A stretch of DNA of 64,000 nt from an uncultured Pelagibacteraceae bacterium (GTDB lineage Bacteria; Pseudomonadota; Alphaproteobacteria; Pelagibacterales; Pelagibacteraceae): assembly GCA_902560685.1 (NCBI GenBank), contig CACEMT010000003.1, positions 31,482 to 95,481 of the forward strand. The letters are read 5' to 3'. Below, in pieces: positions 9,072-20,776 of this stretch; position 1 is the first letter of the stretch; every line of letters starts with the position of its first letter. The notes beneath the pieces were generated by a model. The model worked only from the letters and a program-made list of their open reading frames with translations. It had not been told where the DNA came from and did no database searches. The position numbers were made by a program, and so were the translations under genes.

Positions 9072-9314
9072 ATGCCAACAATTGGCTGGTTTGAAATTTT
9101 AATTATTGTCACTGTAGCAATTATAATACTTGGTCCAAGAGATTTTCCTTTAATGTTAAAAAAAGTTGGATCATGGATTGGTAGTATTAAAAGATATGTT
9201 AACAATGTTCAAAGCGAAGTCAGCTCAATTACCGAAGATACAATTGAAAAAAACTTAGATGAAAACACCACTGTAAATAAAAAAGAGGATAAAGATGAAC
9301 AAAAATCAAGCTGA
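9072..9314 (+). CDS. tatB: Twin-arginine translocase subunit TatB
   Basis: An 80-residue TatB with the N-terminal helix PTIGWFEILIIVTVAIIILGPRDFP, in which the helix-breaking GP pair and short loop are diagnostic, followed by an amphipathic helix and a charged tail. TatB and TatC form the signal-peptide receptor. It is shorter than the usual TatB (often more than 140 residues), which fits a streamlined genome. It overlaps tatC by 20 bases. Confidence 0.93.
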   Translation: MPTIGWFEILIIVTVAIIILGPRDFPLMLKKVGSWIGSIKRYVNNVQSEVSSITEDTIEKNLDENTTVNKKEDKDEQKSS

Positions 9315-10062
9315 GGGTGGTTTTTTTAGTCATCTAACAGAGCTTAGAAAAAGATTAATCCACTCATTAATTTTTTTATCTATATTATTTGTTATTTGTT
9401 ATTATTTCTCTGAATATATTTATGGTTTCCTTGTAGATCCATACGCACAGGCAGTTAAGAATGATGATACAAATAGAAGACTTATTTTTACTGCTTTACA
9501 GGAAACTTTTCTTACTTATTTAAAGGTTTCTTTTTTTGCAGCATTTTTTTTTACAAGTCCCATTATTTTAATTCAAATATGGAAATTTATTGCACCAGGT
9601 CTATACGAAGATGAAAAATCTGCAATAATGCCATATCTTGTTGTTACACCAATACTTTTTTTATTAGGAGGCATGCTTGTTTATTATCTAATAATGCCAT
9701 TAGCTATAAAATTTTTTCTTTCATTCGAAAGCACAGGTTTAAACACCGCACTTCCAATTCAATTAGAGGCAAAAGTTAATGAATATTTGTCTTTAGTAAT
9801 GAAGCTTATATTTGCTTTTGGATTAAGTTTTCAATTACCAGTAGTCCTAAGTTTATTGGCAAGGATTGGTGTAGTTGATTCTCAGTTTTTAAAAGAAAGA
9901 AGAAAATATGTTGTAGTAATTATATTTGCAGCAGCAGCATTATTAACTCCACCTGATCCAGTTACACAAATAGGTTTAGCAATACCTTTATTATTATTAT
10001 ATGAATTATCTATTATATCAGTAAAATTTATAGAGAAAAAAAATAAAGAAAAAAATGCATAA
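9295..10062 (+). CDS. tatC: Twin-arginine translocase subunit TatC
   Basis: A six-helix inner membrane protein that recognises RR signal peptides. The N-terminal FFSHLTELRKRLIHSL motif, the periplasmic FTALQETFLTYLK and the TPPDPVTQIGLAIPLLLLYELSI segment are classic TatC features. The start at 9295 lies within tatB, and the 3' end overlaps serS by 8 bases. A likely client in this window is the M48 lipoprotein at 23075-23899, which has an RRLFLQ signal. Confidence 0.96.
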   Translation: MNKNQAEGGFFSHLTELRKRLIHSLIFLSILFVICYYFSEYIYGFLVDPYAQAVKNDDTNRRLIFTALQETFLTYLKVSFFAAFFFTSPIILIQIWKFIAPGLYEDEKSAIMPYLVVTPILFLLGGMLVYYLIMPLAIKFFLSFESTGLNTALPIQLEAKVNEYLSLVMKLIFAFGLSFQLPVVLSLLARIGVVDSQFLKERRKYVVVIIFAAAALLTPPDPVTQIGLAIPLLLLYELSIISVKFIEKKNKEKNA

Positions 10063-11314
10063 TATAAAAGATATAAGAAATAATTTTGATAATTTCAAAA
10101 ATATAATTAAATCAAGAAATGTTTCTATAGATTTAGATGAAATTCTAGATCTTGACAAAAAAAATAGAAAACTTATTCAAGAAAAAGAAACACTTGAACA
10201 AGAAAAGAAAAGTATATCAAAAAAACAAGACAAATCCTTGTTTGCAAAATCAAAAGAAATTTCAGATAAAATATTATCTATTAACAAGGATCAATCTTTG
10301 ATTAAAAATAAATTAGATGGCTTATTATCTTCTATTCCTAATTTACCTTTATCAGATGTTCCTATAGGTACAGATGAAAATTCCAATAAAGAAGTTTCTA
10401 AATCCGGAACAATAAATAAATTTAATTTTGAACCAAAATCACATTTCGAATTGGGTGAAAATTTAAAAATGTTAGATTTTGATTTAGCTACAAAAACTAC
10501 TGGTGCTAGGTTTGTTTTTGTAAATGATAAATTGGCTTTATTAGAAAGAGCAATAGCAAATTTTATGTTAGATACGCATACTCAAGTAAATAACTATAAA
10601 GAAATTTCTCCTCCATTAATGGCTAATGACGCTGCTATGTTTGGAACGGGTCAATTACCCAAATTCGAAGATGATCAATTTGAAATTAAAATTGAAGAAA
10701 AAAGTGGGAGAAAATTTTTAATTCCTACAGCAGAAGTTATATTAACAAACATTGTTAGAGATAGAATTGTTAATATTAAAGATTTTCCTATGCGTTTCGT
10801 TGCATTAACCCCATGTTTTAGAAAAGAAGCTGGCAGTTACGGAAAAGACACAAAAGGTATGATTAGACAGCATCAATTTTATAAAGTTGAACTAGTTAGT
10901 ATAGTTGAAAATAGCAAATGTATTGACGAACTTGAAAGAATGACAAAATGTGCGACAATGATTTTAGATAAGCTAAAATTACCTTATAGAAAAATAATTT
11001 TATCAACTGGTGACATGGGTTTTAGTGCTGAAAAAACTTATGATATAGAAGTCTGGCTTCCTTCAGAAAATAAATATAGAGAAATTTCTAGCTGCTCATC
11101 TTGCGGAACTTTTCAAGCAAGAAGAATGAAAGCTAGATATAAAAATTCAAATAATGAAACTGAATTTGTTGGTACACTAAATGGAAGCGGTTTAGCTGTA
11201 GGTAGAACACTTATAGCAGTATTAGAAAACTATCAAAATTCGGATGGATCAATAACAGTCCCAGATGCTCTTAAACCCTACATGAATAATCTAGAAAAAA
11301 TTTCAAATAATTAG
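10055..11314 (+). CDS. serS: Seryl-tRNA synthetase
   Basis: A class II synthetase of 419 residues. The first 100 residues form the long antiparallel coiled-coil arm that reads the extra arm of tRNA-Ser. Motif 2 is RFVALTPCFRKEAGSYGKDTKGMIRQHQF near residue 250 and motif 3 is LNGSGLAVGRTLIAVLENYQ near 375. The cognate tRNA-Ser(TGA) is at 26922-27011. Placement after tatC is typical of alphaproteobacteria. Confidence 0.96.
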   Translation: MHNIKDIRNNFDNFKNIIKSRNVSIDLDEILDLDKKNRKLIQEKETLEQEKKSISKKQDKSLFAKSKEISDKILSINKDQSLIKNKLDGLLSSIPNLPLSDVPIGTDENSNKEVSKSGTINKFNFEPKSHFELGENLKMLDFDLATKTTGARFVFVNDKLALLERAIANFMLDTHTQVNNYKEISPPLMANDAAMFGTGQLPKFEDDQFEIKIEEKSGRKFLIPTAEVILTNIVRDRIVNIKDFPMRFVALTPCFRKEAGSYGKDTKGMIRQHQFYKVELVSIVENSKCIDELERMTKCATMILDKLKLPYRKIILSTGDMGFSAEKTYDIEVWLPSENKYREISSCSSCGTFQARRMKARYKNSNNETEFVGTLNGSGLAVGRTLIAVLENYQNSDGSITVPDALKPYMNNLEKISNN

Positions 11315-11368
11315 AGTTGTTTTAATAACTTAGATAGTATAAAAAACTTTTAATTTACAAAGGATTTT

Positions 11369-11656
11369 ATGTCAGGATCAGGGATAGGACAATTTATACC
11401 ACTCATTTTAATTTTTGTTATATTTTACTTTTTTTTAATTCGTCCACAGCAAAAAAAAGTAAAAGAACATAAACTAATGGTAGAGAATTTAAAAAGAGGC
11501 GACAAGGTTGTTACTTCAGGTGGTATTGTTGGAACTATTGAGCGTGTTGTGGATAACGATAAGGTTGAAGTTTTAATATCAGAAAATGTTAAAGTAGAAA
11601 TTATTAAATCTACAGGAATACAGGCATTAGTAAGTAATACTGAACCAAAAAAATAA
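11369..11656 (+). CDS. yajC: Preprotein translocase accessory subunit YajC
   Basis: A 95-residue single-pass protein with the helix FIPLILIFVIFYFFLIRPQQKKVKEH and the conserved RGDKVVTSGGIVGTI stretch. YajC associates with SecDF next to SecYEG. A Shine-Dalgarno-like AAAGGA precedes the ATG. The yajC-secD-secF order is the standard one. Confidence 0.95.
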   Translation: MSGSGIGQFIPLILIFVIFYFFLIRPQQKKVKEHKLMVENLKRGDKVVTSGGIVGTIERVVDNDKVEVLISENVKVEIIKSTGIQALVSNTEPKK

Positions 11657-11668
11657 CATTAGAATAAA

Positions 11669-13237
11669 GTGTTATACTTTTCAAAATTAAAAATTATTTC
11701 AGTTTTAATTTTTACGATAGTTATTTCTTTTTTTACAATATCTAATTTTATAAAACTTGATAATGATCTTTTCAAAAGAAATATAAATTTAGGTCTAGAT
11801 CTACAAGGTGGATCATATTTGCTTTTAGAAATTGATAATTCACCTGTAATTATACAGAAATTACAAAGTAAATTATCATCACTAAAAAAATTTTTAAAAG
11901 ATAATGATATAAGATCTACTAATTTTAAAATTATAGACGATAAAAAAATTTCTTTTGTAGTTGATGAAAATTCAAAAGATAAAGTTTTATCTCTATTAAA
12001 AGATGAAGAAAGTGAAATTAACCCGTATTTTCAAAGATTTAAAACTCATGAGTTTGATGTTGAAGAATCTAAAGAATTGTCATCAAGCAATATAAATTTA
12101 CAATATTCTGAATACGGTCTGGTTTTACTTAAATCATCATCACAAGATCAAGCCATAGAAATTGTTAGAAGAAGGGTAGATGAAATTGGTACAAATGAGC
12201 CTAATATTCTTAAAAGGGGTAGTGATAGAATACTAGTCGAACTACCTGGCTTAGATAATCCCGATAGAATTAAAAGCTTATTAGGAAAAACTGCAAATCT
12301 AACTTTTAGGTTTGTTACTCAAAGTGAAGAAGAGAGTTTTGGAACAGAGCGTATACCTTATCAAGATGAAGAAGGAGATGCTATTGTTAGCAAAAGAATT
12401 ATTCTAAGTGGAGATAATCTGGTTGATGCACAGCCAAGAATGGATAATCAGGCTAATGAAACAGTTGTATCATTTACATTGGATAGAGTAGGAGCAAAAA
12501 AATTTGCTAAAGCTACAACTTCAGGTGTTGGAAAAAATTTAGCAATTATATTAGATGGCAAAATAATAAGTGCACCGAGCGTAAGAGAACCAATAGTAGG
12601 TGGTTCAGGTCAAATAACTGGTGGCTTTACTTTTCAAACTGCAACTGATTTAGCTTTACTGCTTAGATCTGGTGCTCTTCCCGCTCCAATGAAAATAATT
12701 GAAGAAAGAACTGTTGGACCAGATTTGGGACAAGACTCTATTGATGCTGGAATATTATCTTTAATTATCGGATTTGCTTTAGTGGTTATATTTATGATAA
12801 TTAAATATAGAATTTTTGGATTTATTGCGAATATAGCACTTATAACAAACTTATTATTATTAATTGGAATACTAACTTTATTTGAGGCAACATTAACCTT
12901 GCCCGGTATTGCGGGTATAATTTTAACCGTTGGTATGGCAGTAGATGCCAATGTTCTTATATACGAACGTATTAAAGAAGAAATTAAAAGTGAAAATAAC
13001 AAAATTTTAGCTTTTGATAGTGGATATGTAAAATCTAAAACAACAATTTTAGATGCTAATATTACTACTTTAATTGCAGCATTGATTTTATTTATTTTAG
13101 GATCTGGTCCAGTTAAAGGCTTTGCACTTACCTTGGGTGTTGGAATTTTGACAACTTTGTTTTCAGTTTATTTTATTGCTAGATTATTAACATCTTTATA
13201 TGTGATTAAAAATAAAGATAAGGAGAAACTAATTTAA
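11669..13237 (+). CDS. secD: Protein translocase subunit SecD
   Basis: An RND-family subunit that uses the proton gradient to pull exported proteins through SecYEG. It has an N-terminal helix, a large periplasmic P1 domain (about 35-345) including NLGLDLQGGSYLLLEID, and five C-terminal helices with GIILTVGMAVDANVLIYERIKEE. The only start matching the family N terminus is GTG at 11669. At 522 residues it has the usual length. The stop overlaps the secF start (TAATG). Confidence 0.95.
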   Translation: MLYFSKLKIISVLIFTIVISFFTISNFIKLDNDLFKRNINLGLDLQGGSYLLLEIDNSPVIIQKLQSKLSSLKKFLKDNDIRSTNFKIIDDKKISFVVDENSKDKVLSLLKDEESEINPYFQRFKTHEFDVEESKELSSSNINLQYSEYGLVLLKSSSQDQAIEIVRRRVDEIGTNEPNILKRGSDRILVELPGLDNPDRIKSLLGKTANLTFRFVTQSEEESFGTERIPYQDEEGDAIVSKRIILSGDNLVDAQPRMDNQANETVVSFTLDRVGAKKFAKATTSGVGKNLAIILDGKIISAPSVREPIVGGSGQITGGFTFQTATDLALLLRSGALPAPMKIIEERTVGPDLGQDSIDAGILSLIIGFALVVIFMIIKYRIFGFIANIALITNLLLLIGILTLFEATLTLPGIAGIILTVGMAVDANVLIYERIKEEIKSENNKILAFDSGYVKSKTTILDANITTLIAALILFILGSGPVKGFALTLGVGILTTLFSVYFIARLLTSLYVIKNKDKEKLI

Positions 13238-14139
13238 TGGAAAAACGCAATATTCCTTTCAACAAATTTTATAAACAATTTAATGTTTTATCATTAACTT
13301 TAATATTGATTTCATTAGTTTTGCTTACATTTAAAGGATTAAATTATGGTGTAGATTTTAAGGGTGGTACTTTAATTGAATTAAGAAGTTTAGATAAAAC
13401 TTTATCTATTAGCGATCTAAGGAGGTCATTTAATAATTTAAATCTTGGTGATGTTACGGTTAAAAACTTTGGTAAAGAAAACGACTATGTTATTAAATTT
13501 GAAAAAAAACAATCCATTGAAGAAAATTTTATAGAAAATATTAAAATTGAATTAGCTAATGATATTGGAAATATTTTTGAGTTTAGAAGGGTTGAAAGTG
13601 TAGGACCAAAAGTTAGTAGTGAATTACTAAAATCAGGTGTTATTGCAATCGCTCTATCATTAGGAGCAATGCTTATATACATATGGATAAGATTTGAATG
13701 GCAATTTAGTCTTGGTGCTATAACTGCAGTATTTCACGATGTTGTTATAACTCTCGGTTTTTTTTCATTATTAAACTTTGAAATTAATTTATCAATTGTA
13801 GCTGCAGTACTTACAATAGTAGGTTACTCTATGAATGATACTGTTGTAATTTTTGATAGGGTTAGGGAAAATCTAAGAAAGTATGCAGATATTAAAATCT
13901 TTGAAATTACAAATATTTCAATTAACGAAACTTTATCAAGAACAATAATAACTTCTGTAACAACATTGTTAGCTCTTTTATCTATATTTATATTTGGTGG
14001 AGCAATACTTAAAGGTTTTTCATTCGCAATGATATTGGGTGTTATCGTTGGTACATATTCTTCAATATATATAGCTAACCCTATTCTAGTAAGATTAAAT
14101 GTTTCTCAAAAAACTATCTTGAAAGAAGAAAAAGAATAA
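13237..14139 (+). CDS. secF: Protein translocase subunit SecF
   Basis: Partner of SecD, with an N-terminal helix, a short periplasmic domain and five C-terminal helices. Signatures are LNYGVDFKGGTLIELR near residue 30 and TIVGYSMNDTVVIFDRVRENL near 190. It is translationally coupled to secD and ends 3 bases from the convergent membrane protein gene, leaving no room for an independent terminator. Confidence 0.95.
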   Translation: MEKRNIPFNKFYKQFNVLSLTLILISLVLLTFKGLNYGVDFKGGTLIELRSLDKTLSISDLRRSFNNLNLGDVTVKNFGKENDYVIKFEKKQSIEENFIENIKIELANDIGNIFEFRRVESVGPKVSSELLKSGVIAIALSLGAMLIYIWIRFEWQFSLGAITAVFHDVVITLGFFSLLNFEINLSIVAAVLTIVGYSMNDTVVIFDRVRENLRKYADIKIFEITNISINETLSRTIITSVTTLLALLSIFIFGGAILKGFSFAMILGVIVGTYSSIYIANPILVRLNVSQKTILKEEKE

Positions 14140-14141
14140 AT

Positions 14142-14744
14142 TTAATATAAATTTTGTGCAGCTACCATTGATAATAACATTGGTAGTGAAAGAAGAACAT
14201 TAGTTCTTGATGCAATTAATGCTTTTTTAGCAGCTCCTGGTTTTTCTTCAGCAGTTGCCTCAACAATTCCTAAAACTTTTTTTTGATTTGGCCAAATAAT
14301 AAACCAAACATTGAAAGCCATAATTAAACCGAGCCACATACCTATGCCTATAGCTGTATATTTGCCACCACCACTTCCTATACCTAGCGTCATCGCTTCA
14401 TGAGCATAACCATTAAGATAAGCAACAATTAAACCAGTAACTACTGTTACAAATGCTGCCCATCTAAACCAGAATAGAGCAGAAGGCGCTATAACTTTTG
14501 TAATTGCAGGTTTTTGCTCATCAGTAATTTTACCCATATTTGGCACTTGGACAAAATTAAAATAATACAATAAACCAATCCACATTACACCGGCTACAAC
14601 ATGAAAATACCTAAATAGCCAACTCCAAAACAATTGATCTATAGAAAAACCACCACTTCCAAAAGATAGAAATAAAAATAAAAGTACCGCTAATATGATA
14701 GAAGTGTGAATAACTTTTGATAATGATCCAAAAAAATCAGCCAT
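14142..14744 (-). CDS. Membrane protein related to the N-terminal domain of PuuD (Urate_ox_N type)
   Basis: A 200-residue protein with five or six hydrophobic helices. The stretch WLFRYFHVVAGVMWIGLLYYFNFVQVPNM, with a buried His, and the later WLGLIMAFNVWFIIWPNQKKVLG resemble the membrane domain of PuuD, a urate oxidase normally fused to cytochrome c. No haem-binding CXXCH is present here, so it is the membrane domain alone. Stand-alone versions are known in bacteria but their role is unclear. It lies downstream of uvrA with 33 bases between. Confidence 0.6.
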   Translation of the reverse strand: MADFFGSLSKVIHTSIILAVLLFLFLSFGSGGFSIDQLFWSWLFRYFHVVAGVMWIGLLYYFNFVQVPNMGKITDEQKPAITKVIAPSALFWFRWAAFVTVVTGLIVAYLNGYAHEAMTLGIGSGGGKYTAIGIGMWLGLIMAFNVWFIIWPNQKKVLGIVEATAEEKPGAAKKALIASRTNVLLSLPMLLSMVAAQNLY

Positions 14745-14777
14745 TAAGTTATTATATACACTATTAAAAAAGTTTTA

Positions 14778-17654
14778 TTAAGCAATTTTTTTGAATTTAC
14801 TGTTCAAAATATGTTTAAGAAATTGACCAGTATAACTTTCTTTTATATCGCAAATTTCCTCTGGTTTTCCTTCTGCGATTATTTGTCCACCTTTAACACC
14901 ACCTTCAGGACCCATGTCAACAATGTAGTCAGCTGTTTTTATTACATCCAAATTATGCTCAATTACTACAACTGTATTTCCAGTCGCAACAAAAGCTTGT
15001 AAAATTTCTAATAGTTTTTTTATATCATGCTGATGTAATCCAGTGGTAGGTTCGTCTAATATATACATTGTTCTACCTGTTGATCTTTTTGATAATTCCT
15101 TAGCAAGTTTAATTCTTTGAGCCTCGCCACCAGATAAAGTAGTAGCTTGTTGACCAATTTTTATATAACCAAGACCTACTTTTTTTAATGTTAATAATTT
15201 TGATTTGATGTTTGAAATATTTTCAAAATATTCACAACCTTCATCTACAGTCATATTTAATACATCTGCAATACTTTTATCTTTGAATTTAACCTCTAAA
15301 GTCTCCCTATTATATCTTGTACCTTTACATTCATCACATTGTATATAAACGTCAGGTAAAAAGTGCATTTCATATGTTATTACACCATCACCCTCGCAAG
15401 CTTCACATCTTCCACCTTTAACATTAAAGGAAAATCTTCCAGGTTTATATCCTCTACTTTTAGATTCTGGTAATGCTGTAAACCAATCTCTTATCGGACC
15501 GAATGCCCCCGTATATGTTGCTGGATTAGATCTTGGTGTTCTCCCTATCGGTGATTGATCTATATCTATAACTTTATCTATTAATTCAATTCCTTTAAAA
15601 CCTCTAAATGGTTTAGGTATTTTTCTTGATTTATTGTTATTTAGTGTAAGGTTTAAAGCATTATATAAAGTCTGTAAAACCATAGTTGACTTTCCACTTC
15701 CAGATACACCAGTAACACAAGTAAGGCTGCCAAGTGGAACTTTTAAATTAACATTTTTTAAATTATTACCAGTAGCTCCGTTAATTTCTAAAAATCTACC
15801 ATTTTTTGCTAGCCTTCTTTTTTTTGGAATTGGAATATTGTATTTATGAGATAAATATTTTCCAGTTATACTATTTTCACTTTTTATTATGTCGTTATAA
15901 CTTCCTTCAACAACAACTTGACCACCATTATTACCTGCTTCTGGACCAAGGTCAATTATATGATCAGCATTTTCCATTGTTTCAGTATCGTGTTCAACAA
16001 CTATTACAGTATTTCCTAAGTCTCTTAATCTTTTTAAAGCATTAATTAATTTAACATTATCTTTTTGATGCAATCCTATAGATGGCTCATCTAGAACATA
16101 CAAAACTCCAGTAAGTCCCGAGCCAATTTGTGAAGCTAATCTTATTCTCTGAGACTCACCACCTGATAGTGTTCCAGATTCTCTTGAAAGTGTTAGGTAA
16201 TCAAGTCCAACATTTAGTAAAAAATCCAATCTTTCATTTATTTCCTTAAGTATATGTTCAGCAATTTTTAATTGAGTCTTATCTAATTTCTTTTCAAGTG
16301 ATTTAAACCAATCGATAGCATCTAATATTGATTTTTCAGTTATTTCACTGATATTAAGTTTATCAATTTTAACACATAAAGCTTCTTCTTTTAATCTGTA
16401 GCCATTGCATTTTTCACAACTTGTATCGGATTGATATTGAGCAATTTCCTCTCTTTTCCAATCACTGTCTGTCTCTAAGTATCTTCTTTCAAGATTATTT
16501 ATCACACCTTCAAAAGTTTTTTTATGTGAATATTTTTCATATCCATCATCATAACTAAACTTAATTTCTTCTTCATCAGATCCATAAAGAATAATATCTT
16601 TAATTTTTTTTGGAATTTTTTCCCATCTTTGATCTAATGAAAAATCATAATGTTTAGCTAGAGAGGATAAAGTTTGAGCATAATATAAGGTTGATGTTTT
16701 GGCCCATGGGACAATAGCTCCATCGGCAATTGATTTTTTTTCATTAGGTATAACCAATTTTTCATCAACATTTAATTTAACACCAATACCATCACACTCT
16801 TCGCAGGCACCATAAGGACTGTTGAAGGAGAATAATCTTGGTTCAATTTCTTCAATTGTAAATCCACTTTCTGGACATGCAAACTTTGTTGAGAAAATAA
16901 TTCTTTCTATTTTTCTATATTTCTTAGGTAAAGTTTCGTTTTCATATTCTAGGAATAACAATCCATTTGCTAAATTTACTGCAGTTTCAACACTTTCAGC
17001 TAGTCTATTACCAAGTGAGGAATTTATTACTATACGATCAACAAGTATAGATATGTCGTGTTTAACTTTTTTATTTAATTCAGGAACATTGTCTATCTCA
17101 TACAATTTATCATCTATTTTAATTTTTCTAAAACCTCTTTTTTTGTACGATAATATGTCTTTCTTATATTCACCTTTACGACCACGAACTACAGGAGCAA
17201 ATAAATATATAGTTGATTTTTTTGGTAATTCTTTAATTCTATCAACAATTTGTGAAATAGTTTGAGATGTTATTGGTTTTCCAGTAAATGGTGAATAAGG
17301 TATTCCAACTCTAGCATATAATACTCTCATATAATCATAAATTTCTGTAACTGTTGCAACAGTTGATCTTGGATTTTTTGATGTATTTTTTTGTTCTATA
17401 GATATTGCTGGGCTTAGACCTTCTATCAAATCAACTTTTGGTTTTTTCATTTTATCTAGAAATTGTCTTGCATAGGCAGATAGACTCTCTACATATCTTC
17501 TTTGACCCTCGGCATAAATTGTATCAAATGCTAATGAAGACTTTCCGGACCCAGAAAGTCCCGTAATAACTACGAACTTATCCTTTGGAATCTCAAGGGA
17601 TATATTCTTTAAATTATGTTCTTTTGCACCTTTAATAACTATCTTTTTGAGCAT
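14778..17654 (-). CDS. uvrA: Excinuclease ABC subunit A
   Basis: The damage-sensing ATPase of nucleotide excision repair, 958 residues. Two ABC cassettes are seen: Walker [14 protein letters not shown] near residue 33 with signature [17 protein letters not shown] near 495, and Walker [14 protein letters not shown] near 650 with signature [16 protein letters not shown] near 835. A four-Cys zinc module lies in CEACEGDG...CDECKGT near 745-775. The first zinc module keeps C-P-E-S-G-F, so one usual Cys is missing, as in other alphaproteobacteria. It is divergent from ssb with 90 bases between; I see no clear LexA box there. Confidence 0.97.
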   Translation of the reverse strand: MLKKIVIKGAKEHNLKNISLEIPKDKFVVITGLSGSGKSSLAFDTIYAEGQRRYVESLSAYARQFLDKMKKPKVDLIEGLSPAISIEQKNTSKNPRSTVATVTEIYDYMRVLYARVGIPYSPFTGKPITSQTISQIVDRIKELPKKSTIYLFAPVVRGRKGEYKKDILSYKKRGFRKIKIDDKLYEIDNVPELNKKVKHDISILVDRIVINSSLGNRLAESVETAVNLANGLLFLEYENETLPKKYRKIERIIFSTKFACPESGFTIEEIEPRLFSFNSPYGACEECDGIGVKLNVDEKLVIPNEKKSIADGAIVPWAKTSTLYYAQTLSSLAKHYDFSLDQRWEKIPKKIKDIILYGSDEEEIKFSYDDGYEKYSHKKTFEGVINNLERRYLETDSDWKREEIAQYQSDTSCEKCNGYRLKEEALCVKIDKLNISEITEKSILDAIDWFKSLEKKLDKTQLKIAEHILKEINERLDFLLNVGLDYLTLSRESGTLSGGESQRIRLASQIGSGLTGVLYVLDEPSIGLHQKDNVKLINALKRLRDLGNTVIVVEHDTETMENADHIIDLGPEAGNNGGQVVVEGSYNDIIKSENSITGKYLSHKYNIPIPKKRRLAKNGRFLEINGATGNNLKNVNLKVPLGSLTCVTGVSGSGKSTMVLQTLYNALNLTLNNNKSRKIPKPFRGFKGIELIDKVIDIDQSPIGRTPRSNPATYTGAFGPIRDWFTALPESKSRGYKPGRFSFNVKGGRCEACEGDGVITYEMHFLPDVYIQCDECKGTRYNRETLEVKFKDKSIADVLNMTVDEGCEYFENISNIKSKLLTLKKVGLGYIKIGQQATTLSGGEAQRIKLAKELSKRSTGRTMYILDEPTTGLHQHDIKKLLEILQAFVATGNTVVVIEHNLDVIKTADYIVDMGPEGGVKGGQIIAEGKPEEICDIKESYTGQFLKHILNSKFKKIA

Positions 17655-17744
17655 AATTTTTGTTGCTTTAATTTAATTAAATTAATATTCAAGTAAAATT
17701 GTGATATATATATACATAAATCAAATCAAAAAAATTTAAATTTT

Positions 17745-18191
17745 ATGGCAGGAAGCTTAAATAAAGTATTATTGATAGGACGATTGGGCGCAGATCCAGA
17801 AATAAAGCAAATGGTTAATGGTAAAAATGTAGCTAGATTAAGTTTAGCTACTAGCCAATCTTGGAAAGACAAAAACACAGGTGAAAAGAAAGAAAAAACA
17901 GAATGGCATAGAGTTGTTGTTTTTAACGAAGGTCTAGTAAATGTAGTGCAGCAATATTTAAAAAAAGGTGCTCAAGTTTATATTGAGGGTCAATTAAATA
18001 CTAGAAAATGGAAAGATGAACAAAGTGGCCAAGACAAATATTCTACAGAAGTTGTTATTCAAGGTTTTAATTCTTCTTTAACAATGCTTGGTGGTGGAAA
18101 TCAAAATACAATAGCATCTCAAGAAACTAAACAAAATTTTGATCAAAGTGCTAAACCTCAAGACGATGAATTTGACGATCCTCCTTTTTAG
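17745..18191 (+). CDS. ssb: Single-stranded DNA-binding protein
   Basis: A 148-residue OB-fold protein beginning [18 protein letters not shown], with [14 protein letters not shown] near residue 50 and [15 protein letters not shown] near 78. The acidic tip DDEFDDPPF is the conserved peptide that docks repair and replication partners. The stop lies 5 bases before gyrA. It protects single strands in replication, repair and recombination. Confidence 0.96.
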   Translation: MAGSLNKVLLIGRLGADPEIKQMVNGKNVARLSLATSQSWKDKNTGEKKEKTEWHRVVVFNEGLVNVVQQYLKKGAQVYIEGQLNTRKWKDEQSGQDKYSTEVVIQGFNSSLTMLGGGNQNTIASQETKQNFDQSAKPQDDEFDDPPF

Positions 18192-18196
18192 TTAAT

Positions 18197-20776
18197 ATGC
18201 AAAAAGACGAAATTTCTAAAAATCAAAATATAAAATCTATATCCATGTATGATGAGATGAGCTCATCTTACTTGTCTTATGCTATGAGTGTAATAATCAG
18301 TAGAGCATTACCTGATGCAAGAGATGGATTAAAACCTGTTCATAGAAGAATAATCTATGCAATGCATAAAGGTGGTTTTGATTGGTCAAAACAATTTAGA
18401 AAATCAGCAAGAATAGTAGGAGATGTAATTGGTAAATATCATCCTCATGGCGATCAAGCTGTTTATGATGCTTTAGTAAGAATGGTTCAAGATTTTTCTA
18501 TGAGCTTACCTCTTGTTGATGGGCAAGGTAATTTTGGTTCTATAGATGGTGATCCTCCTGCTGCTATGAGATACACTGAAACAAGGCTGTCAAAAATTTC
18601 TCAATTTCTAATAGATGATATTGAAAAAAATACTGTTGAATTTAAAAGTAATTATGATGAGACTGAAAAAGAACCTTCTGTTCTTCCAGCTCAATATCCC
18701 AATCTTCTTGTAAATGGAGCAGGTGGTATTGCTGTTGGAATGGCTACCAGTATACCACCTCACAATTTAGGAGAAGTTATAGACGGTGCTCTTGCATTAA
18801 TTGATGATAAAAATATTAAAATTAATGAGTTAATGAAACATATACCAGGTCCAGATTTCCCTACTGGTGGAATTATTATTGGTAAAAAAATTATCAAAGA
18901 AGGTTATAAAACTGGAAGAGGATCGTTTAAAATTAGAGGTGAAATTGTAGTTGAAAATCTTAAAAATAATAGAGATAGACTTGTAATAACTTCAATTCCC
19001 TACCAGGTAAATAAATCTGTATTAAATGAGCGTATAGCAGAATTAGTAAGGGAGAAAAAAATTGAAGGTATAAGAGACATTAGAGATGAGTCAAATAGAG
19101 AGGGTATTAGAGTAGCTATAGATCTAAGAACTGGAGTTGAACCTGAAACGATTAAACGACAATTATTTAAATTTACATCAATTGAAAGTTCATTTGGATT
19201 TAATACATTAGCTATAGTTGATAATAAACCCAAGACATGCAATCTTAAAGAGTTCCTAGATCAATTTTTAAAATTCCGTGAAGATGTTGTAATAAAAAAA
19301 ACAAAATTTGATCTTAAAAAGGCTGAAGATCGTGCACATATTCTAATTGGTTTATCAATTTCAGTTGAAAATATAGATAAGATTATAAAAATTATTCGTT
19401 CATCAAAAACGCCAGATGAAGCTAAAAAGTTTTTATTAAAATCTAAATTTAAAAGTACAAAATCTCAAAAATTTATAAAATTAATTGAAAATAAAAAAAA
19501 TATTACACAGTATAATCTTACAGAATCCCAAGTTACTGCAATTCTAGAACTTAGATTACAAAAATTAACTGCACTGGGAATTAATGAAATTGACTTGGAG
19601 ATTAATAAATTGTCAGAATTAATAATCCAATATAAAAAGGTTTTAAGTTCTAAAAAAGAATTATTCAAAGTTATAAGCAATGAATTAAAATCTATTAAAG
19701 AAAAATTTGCTGTACCAAGAAGAAGCAAAATAATTGATGCTGTTTTAAATTATGATATTGAAGAAACTATTCAAAAAGAAAGTGTAATAATTACTGTAAC
19801 TTTACAAGGATATATTAAAAGAGGGGCTCTCAGTACTGTAAAACAACAAAAAAGAGGTGGAAAAGGTAAAACAGGAATTGTTACTAGGGACGAAGATTCT
19901 GTAGTTCAAACTTTATCAGTAAATACTCACACGCAAGTATTGTTTTTTTCATCAGAGGGCCTAGTTTATAGAGTAAAAGCTTGGAAAATTCCTGAGGGAT
20001 CTTCAAATTCGAGAGGTAAATCCTTATTTAACATTCTTCCTTTAAAAAATCACCAGTCGATAAGTTCTATTATGCCTTACCCAGATGAAAATTCAGATTC
20101 TAAAGGTATGTTCATCATATTTGCTACAGCTGATGGTAAAATCAGAAAAAATAATTTAGAAGATTTTTCATCAATTAATACTTCAGGAAAAATTGCTATG
20201 AAATTATCTCCAAGTGACAAAATAACAGGAGTAAAAATATGTAAAGACGATCAAGATATAATTTTAAGCACTAAATTAGGTAAATGTATTAGATTTGAAT
20301 CTAAAAAACTTAGGGTTTTTAAAGGTAGATCTTCAAAAGGTATAAGAGGAATTAATTTACAACAAAATGACAAGATTGTTTCATTGTCTATTATCGATCA
20401 TGAAAATTTAAAAAATAAAGCAAAATTATCAAAAGTAGATAAATCTGAACTCAAAGCAAAAACTAAGTTTATTTTATCAATTACAGAAAATGGATATGGT
20501 AAAAGAACAGATCACAAAGATTATAGAGTAACAAATAGAGGTGGGAAGGGTATAATTGGTATAGTAAATTCATCAAGAAATGGAAATGTATCTTCATCTT
20601 TTCCTGTAAATGAAGGTGATGAAATAATAATATCTACTAATAAAGGTAGAGTTATTAGAACTGCTGTTAAAGAAATTAGAATTGCAGGAAGAAACACTCA
20701 AGGTGTTAGAATTATTAAGTTATCTGGAGACGAAAAAGTTGTTTCAGCGATTAAAATAGATGATAATTTAATCTAA
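18197..20776 (+). CDS. gyrA: DNA gyrase subunit A
   Basis: An 859-residue type II topoisomerase subunit. The catalytic Tyr is in [10 protein letters not shown] near residue 123. The GyrA box is QQKRGGKG near residue 551, which separates it from ParC. The C-terminal beta-pinwheel is complete. The quinolone-resistance region reads [17 protein letters not shown], with Gln87 where E. coli has Ser83. The first codon follows ssb by 5 bases and the stop overlaps coaD (TAATG). Confidence 0.95.
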   Translation: MQKDEISKNQNIKSISMYDEMSSSYLSYAMSVIISRALPDARDGLKPVHRRIIYAMHKGGFDWSKQFRKSARIVGDVIGKYHPHGDQAVYDALVRMVQDFSMSLPLVDGQGNFGSIDGDPPAAMRYTETRLSKISQFLIDDIEKNTVEFKSNYDETEKEPSVLPAQYPNLLVNGAGGIAVGMATSIPPHNLGEVIDGALALIDDKNIKINELMKHIPGPDFPTGGIIIGKKIIKEGYKTGRGSFKIRGEIVVENLKNNRDRLVITSIPYQVNKSVLNERIAELVREKKIEGIRDIRDESNREGIRVAIDLRTGVEPETIKRQLFKFTSIESSFGFNTLAIVDNKPKTCNLKEFLDQFLKFREDVVIKKTKFDLKKAEDRAHILIGLSISVENIDKIIKIIRSSKTPDEAKKFLLKSKFKSTKSQKFIKLIENKKNITQYNLTESQVTAILELRLQKLTALGINEIDLEINKLSELIIQYKKVLSSKKELFKVISNELKSIKEKFAVPRRSKIIDAVLNYDIEETIQKESVIITVTLQGYIKRGALSTVKQQKRGGKGKTGIVTRDEDSVVQTLSVNTHTQVLFFSSEGLVYRVKAWKIPEGSSNSRGKSLFNILPLKNHQSISSIMPYPDENSDSKGMFIIFATADGKIRKNNLEDFSSINTSGKIAMKLSPSDKITGVKICKDDQDIILSTKLGKCIRFESKKLRVFKGRSSKGIRGINLQQNDKIVSLSIIDHENLKNKAKLSKVDKSELKAKTKFILSITENGYGKRTDHKDYRVTNRGGKGIIGIVNSSRNGNVSSSFPVNEGDEIIISTNKGRVIRTAVKEIRIAGRNTQGVRIIKLSGDEKVVSAIKIDDNLI

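Noticed and set aside
14811..17265. Plus-strand open frames inside uvrA
   Set aside because: They are antisense shadows of a highly conserved gene and match no family.
17655..17744. LexA operator between uvrA and ssb
   Set aside because: No GTTC-N7-GTTC or similar repeat is present; the interval is simple AT-rich DNA with a TA-rich run.
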